DNA from: Gammaproteobacteria bacterium
GTDB lineage: Bacteria; Pseudomonadota; Gammaproteobacteria; Steroidobacterales; JABDKV01
Reading direction: 5' to 3'
NCBI GenBank assembly: GCA_029862285.1
Contig: JAOTXR010000055.1
Location: forward strand, 1 to 8,996
Length of the DNA stretch: 8,996 nucleotides
Position numbers and translations under genes: made by a program. A model generated the notes under the pieces. The model was not told the DNA's origin and searched no databases. It saw only the letters and a program-made list of their open reading frames with translations. This document shows positions 6,702-8,996 of the stretch, piece by piece (the first letter of the stretch is position 1; every line of letters starts with the position of its first letter).

Positions 6702-8747
6702 TCAGAATCGGGCTTCGATGTTGACACCCAGGTCGCGGCCCGGCGCGTCGATACCAGAACCGTGCTCACGATAGCGCCTGTCGAGCATATTGTTCAGCCG
6801 CAGCTGCAAACCCAGCGAATCATTAATTCGCCATCCCGTCGCCACATTCGCTGTCACCCAGCCCGCGGTACCGGCCGGATCGATGCGTGGATCGTCAAGG
6901 TCACGATCACTGAGTCGATCTTGGTCCGTGGCGAAACGCAGGAAGGCCTCGACCCACCAGCGCGACTCATTACGAATCAACAATCCGATCCGGCCATTGA
7001 GTGGCGGAATGCGATCCGCGGGTTGGGTAACGCCATTGCTTTCCTCGCCACGGGTGTAGTTGAGCACACCGGAAAATTCGACTTGTCCGTTGTGCGAGAC
7101 CAGGCGGCCACCGGCTTCGAGACCCCATAGATCGACACTGGCTGCGTTTTGCGCTTGCACCATGACACGACCCGCCGTATCCATCTCACCGGTCAGTACT
7201 GAAGTAATCTTGTCGCGGTAGTCGGCGTTCCAGACCAATGCTTCGCCTATGAAACGGGTCCCCGCAAACTTGATGCCAGCATCAATGGTCAGCACTTCTT
7301 CCGGGCTGAGATTCGGGTTGGCAATATTGAAACGATTGCCCGGCCGTGTACCAAGGGTGCCCAAATCGAAGATGTTCGGGGCACGAAAACCACGCCCGAC
7401 GCTGGCCACCAACTTGACCGCCGACCCGACATCATAGACCGCGCCGATGTTACCGGTCAGATCGTCGACTTTGACCTTTGCCCCGGTACCGCGATCGGCT
7501 GCTGGCAGACTGACGTCCACCTGCGAATAGCGAGCACCAACATCGAGCGTCAGCCGGTGCCCCGCTGTAAGTTGGTCATGCACGTAAGCCGCCCGGCTAT
7601 TCATGGTCGACCCGTCGGGGAAGCGACTCAGTACTGCAACGTCAGCACCCGTTGTAATATCGGTGGCGGTACGGCTACTGCGGACTTCGTCGAAGTACGC
7701 CTCGATTCCATAGGTCAGTGAATGCAGTGACCACGGTGTACTGCGCAGCTGCATGGTGAAACCAAGCAACTCACTCTCATTGCGCTCGGAACGCAGCATA
7801 CTGCTGCCGCGATCGCGATTGCGCCGGTCGTCACGAATACGCTGAAAACCCGCATGCATTTCCAGTTCGTCAATATGGTCACTAACATCGCGCCACTGAT
7901 AGCGCATATGTGCATGAAGGCGTTCATTGGGCTCGAAACTGAATACTGCAGACGCCGGTTCGGTCTGGCCAAAGCCGGGCACCAGTTCGTCATGCCGCGG
8001 GGTACCTGGCTGGTGCAGGTATTGCATGTCGAACAACCACTCGTGATCCTCGTGTGGCAGGGCACGCACGGCGGCCCGCGCCGCACGCGAGGTGAATGCA
8101 GAATTGCTCAGCTGGGTGTCATTACCGGCCTTGCGATCGCCAACATCCTGATAGCTGGTCGACAATGCATAGGCCAGCTCTTCCCCGCTCTGAGCCAGCG
8201 TCAAATGACTCAGGCTCGCAGCGTCAGCCGAAGCATAGTCGAACGCCAGGCGACCAAGAAACACGGGTATCACACCGATTTCCGGCAGCGCGCTAACCAG
8301 CTGCACGACGCCACCCATTGCATCGGCACCGTACAACGATGGCGAGGGCCCCCGCACGACCTCGAGCCGCGACACGATGTTTGGATCCACCAATGCGAGA
8401 TACTGGTTTGGCGCATTCCGAAACAACGCATTGTTCAACCGCATGCCATCCACCAGATGCAAGACCTCTGAACCCTTGAGCCCGCGAATGATGGGAATGC
8501 CCTGGCCTGGCGTAGTCTGTTGTACGAATGCCCCGGTTATGCCACGTAACAGGTCGGCAACGATGACCGGCGCCTGGCGCTCCAGCGCATCAGTATCGAC
8601 AATTGAAACTCCTGCAGGCACGTCGCTGGTAGTCTGCTCAGCACGGCCGGCCGTTACCTGCACCTCTTCCAGTTTTGTCGCATCCTGGGCAGCAGCGGAT
8701 GCGAACCAGACCGTAATCGACAGGATGGTTGTGGATAGTCGGATCAT
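6702..8747 (-). CDS. TonB-dependent outer-membrane receptor, haem/haemoglobin receptor-like
   Basis: This 681-residue protein imports a ligand across the outer membrane using TonB-ExbBD energy. Residues 1-20 are a signal peptide (ASAAA-Q21). A TonB box, LEEVQVTAGR, is at 26-35. The plug domain covers about 38-155, with PIIRGLKGSEVLHLVDGMRL and LEVVRGPSPSLYGADAMGGV, both classic. The rest is a 22-strand barrel ending in the usual C-terminal Phe. FRAP (454-457) and NPNL (477-480) are the signature of the haem/haemoglobin/transferrin receptor group, and YREHGSGIDAPGR (658-670) is a typical last-strand region. The stretch between FRAP and NPNL has no His, although haem receptors usually have one there for iron coordination, so the ligand is uncertain. 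The length is slightly under the family average but complete. The ATG at 8745-8747 is the first possible start, because an in-frame stop lies just upstream; the ribosome site is weak. Confidence 0.93.
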   Translation of the reverse strand: MIRLSTTILSITVWFASAAAQDATKLEEVQVTAGRAEQTTSDVPAGVSIVDTDALERQAPVIVADLLRGITGAFVQQTTPGQGIPIIRGLKGSEVLHLVDGMRLNNALFRNAPNQYLALVDPNIVSRLEVVRGPSPSLYGADAMGGVVQLVSALPEIGVIPVFLGRLAFDYASADAASLSHLTLAQSGEELAYALSTSYQDVGDRKAGNDTQLSNSAFTSRAARAAVRALPHEDHEWLFDMQYLHQPGTPRHDELVPGFGQTEPASAVFSFEPNERLHAHMRYQWRDVSDHIDELEMHAGFQRIRDDRRNRDRGSSMLRSERNESELLGFTMQLRSTPWSLHSLTYGIEAYFDEVRSSRTATDITTGADVAVLSRFPDGSTMNSRAAYVHDQLTAGHRLTLDVGARYSQVDVSLPAADRGTGAKVKVDDLTGNIGAVYDVGSAVKLVASVGRGFRAPNIFDLGTLGTRPGNRFNIANPNLSPEEVLTIDAGIKFAGTRFIGEALVWNADYRDKITSVLTGEMDTAGRVMVQAQNAASVDLWGLEAGGRLVSHNGQVEFSGVLNYTRGEESNGVTQPADRIPPLNGRIGLLIRNESRWWVEAFLRFATDQDRLSDRDLDDPRIDPAGTAGWVTANVATGWRINDSLGLQLRLNNMLDRRYREHGSGIDAPGRDLGVNIEARF

Positions 8748-8761
8748 GCGAGCGGGGTGCC

Positions 8762-8775
8762 TGGCTGGTCAGCCA
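8762..8775. repeat. Inverted repeat in the receptor leader, possible operator
   Basis: TGGCTG-GT-CAGCCA is a perfect 6-bp inverted repeat with a 2-bp spacer. It lies between the candidate -10 box and the receptor start codon, where a repressor site or a leader RNA hairpin would act. Its size makes chance occurrence possible. Confidence 0.35.
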
Positions 8776-8786
8776 AAGAGCGGCAG

Positions 8787-8792
8787 ATCATA
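8787..8792 (-). promoter_or_regulatory. Candidate -10 box of the receptor gene
   Basis: TATGAT on the minus strand is a 5/6 match within TATATGAT. It would start transcription near 8780, about 33 nt before the ATG. No strong -35 is visible. Confidence 0.35.
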
Positions 8793-8815
8793 TACGAATC
8801 GGCGGTGGAAGTGTT

Positions 8816-8830
8816 GCGCCGCAGCGGCGC
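8816..8830. repeat. GC-rich inverted repeat after the right-edge gene
   Basis: GCGCCG and CGGCGC flank a 3-nt loop, 12 bp after the minus-strand stop at 8843. There is no T run after it in the direction of transcription, so I do not call it a terminator. Confidence 0.5.
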
Positions 8831-8842
8831 CTGGCTGGCAAT

Positions 8843-8996
8843 TCAGTGCAATCGGGAAAAATGGTAGACGCGCACGTCCTCGGCAGACACATCGAGATCT
8901 TCTGCCAGGAGTTCTGCAACATCGTCAAAGTTCATACCGTGCATCGAAGGGTGCACCTCCACGACGCCACCGAGCTCCCGGCACCCGTTGGAAGAA
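8843..8996 (-). CDS. C-terminal end of an unrecognised protein, 5' part outside window
   Basis: A minus-strand frame is open from the right edge to a TGA at 8843-8845, giving 50 residues. It has a Cys near the edge (GCRELGG), then EVHPSMHGMNF, then an acidic probable helix (DDVAELLAEDLDVSAEDV) and the end VYHFSRLH. I do not recognise the family. The codon pattern and acidic helix look like real coding sequence. A GGAGG lies 11 nt before an internal ATG at 8942-8944, so a separate 33-residue protein starting there is an alternative I consider less likely. Confidence 0.55.
   Translation of the reverse strand, partial: SSNGCRELGGVVEVHPSMHGMNFDDVAELLAEDLDVSAEDVRVYHFSRLH

Larger units (their letters stand above)
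8748..8842. other. Intergenic region upstream of the receptor gene
   Basis: This 95-bp gap holds a candidate -10 box for the receptor (8787-8792), a 14-bp inverted repeat (8762-8775), a GC-rich hairpin (8816-8830) and a 10-bp direct repeat GCCTGGCTGG at 8759-8768 and 8829-8838. I see no convincing Fur box. Confidence 0.5.

Noticed and set aside
7854..8471. Plus-strand ORF of 205 codons inside the receptor gene
   Set aside because: It is antisense to well-conserved plug and barrel sequence and has no features of its own.
8748..8842. Fur box in front of the TonB-dependent receptor
   Set aside because: Expected for an iron or haem receptor, but no stretch resembles the GATAATGATAATCATTATC consensus on either strand.
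1..8996. CRISPR array, tRNA, rRNA, insertion sequence or prophage elements
   Set aside because: I found no regularly spaced repeats, cloverleaf-like sequence, transposase or integrase motifs on either strand.

Overview
The window looks like ordinary chromosomal DNA of a free-living Gram-negative bacterium, most likely a gammaproteobacterium. The evidence is a TonB-dependent outer-membrane receptor, a lipoprotein with a lipobox, Sec signal peptides on most products, a proteobacterial-style periplasmic M23 peptidase, and a moderately GC-rich sequence with clean long ORFs. Species cannot be read from the sequence. I see no transposase, integrase, phage gene, tRNA, rRNA or CRISPR array, and no gene with an internal frameshift. 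Both window ends cut through minus-strand genes.

Layout, left to right: (1) positions 1-621, minus strand, a secreted M23 (LytM-like) metallopeptidase whose C-terminal part lies outside the window. (2) A 98-bp divergent gap, then 720-1301, plus strand, the only rightward gene, an exported protein of unknown function with a dense His/Met segment. (3) 1307-2422, minus strand, a GT4-type glycosyltransferase that converges on gene 2 with only 5 bp between the stop codons. (4) A rho-independent terminator at 2488-2515 closing 2539-5637, minus strand, a 1032-residue secreted mosaic protein: a conserved N-terminal domain (probably beta-rich), an Ig-like domain, a fibronectin-III-like domain, a proprotein-convertase P-domain, thrombospondin type 3 calcium repeats and a dockerin-like tail. 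(5) 5781-6638, minus strand, a DUF4097-type lipoprotein. (6) 6702-8747, minus strand, a TonB-dependent receptor with the FRAP/NPNL signature of the haem/haemoglobin receptor group. (7) 8843-8996, minus strand, the last 50 codons of an unrecognised gene.

The three genes from 8747 to 2539 run in the same direction. The only convincing terminator I find downstream of them is after the last one. Two of them also have a perfect TATAAT box of their own, in the shared 11-mer TCTATAATGCG, so both read-through and separate transcription are possible. All three products belong to the cell envelope or outside: receptor, outer-membrane lipoprotein, secreted calcium-binding protein. A joint pathway is not demonstrated.

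I did not find a clear new biological system. The items most worth a second look are the His/Met-rich exported protein, the FRAP/NPNL receptor that lacks a histidine between the two motifs, and the mosaic protein with a dockerin-like end.
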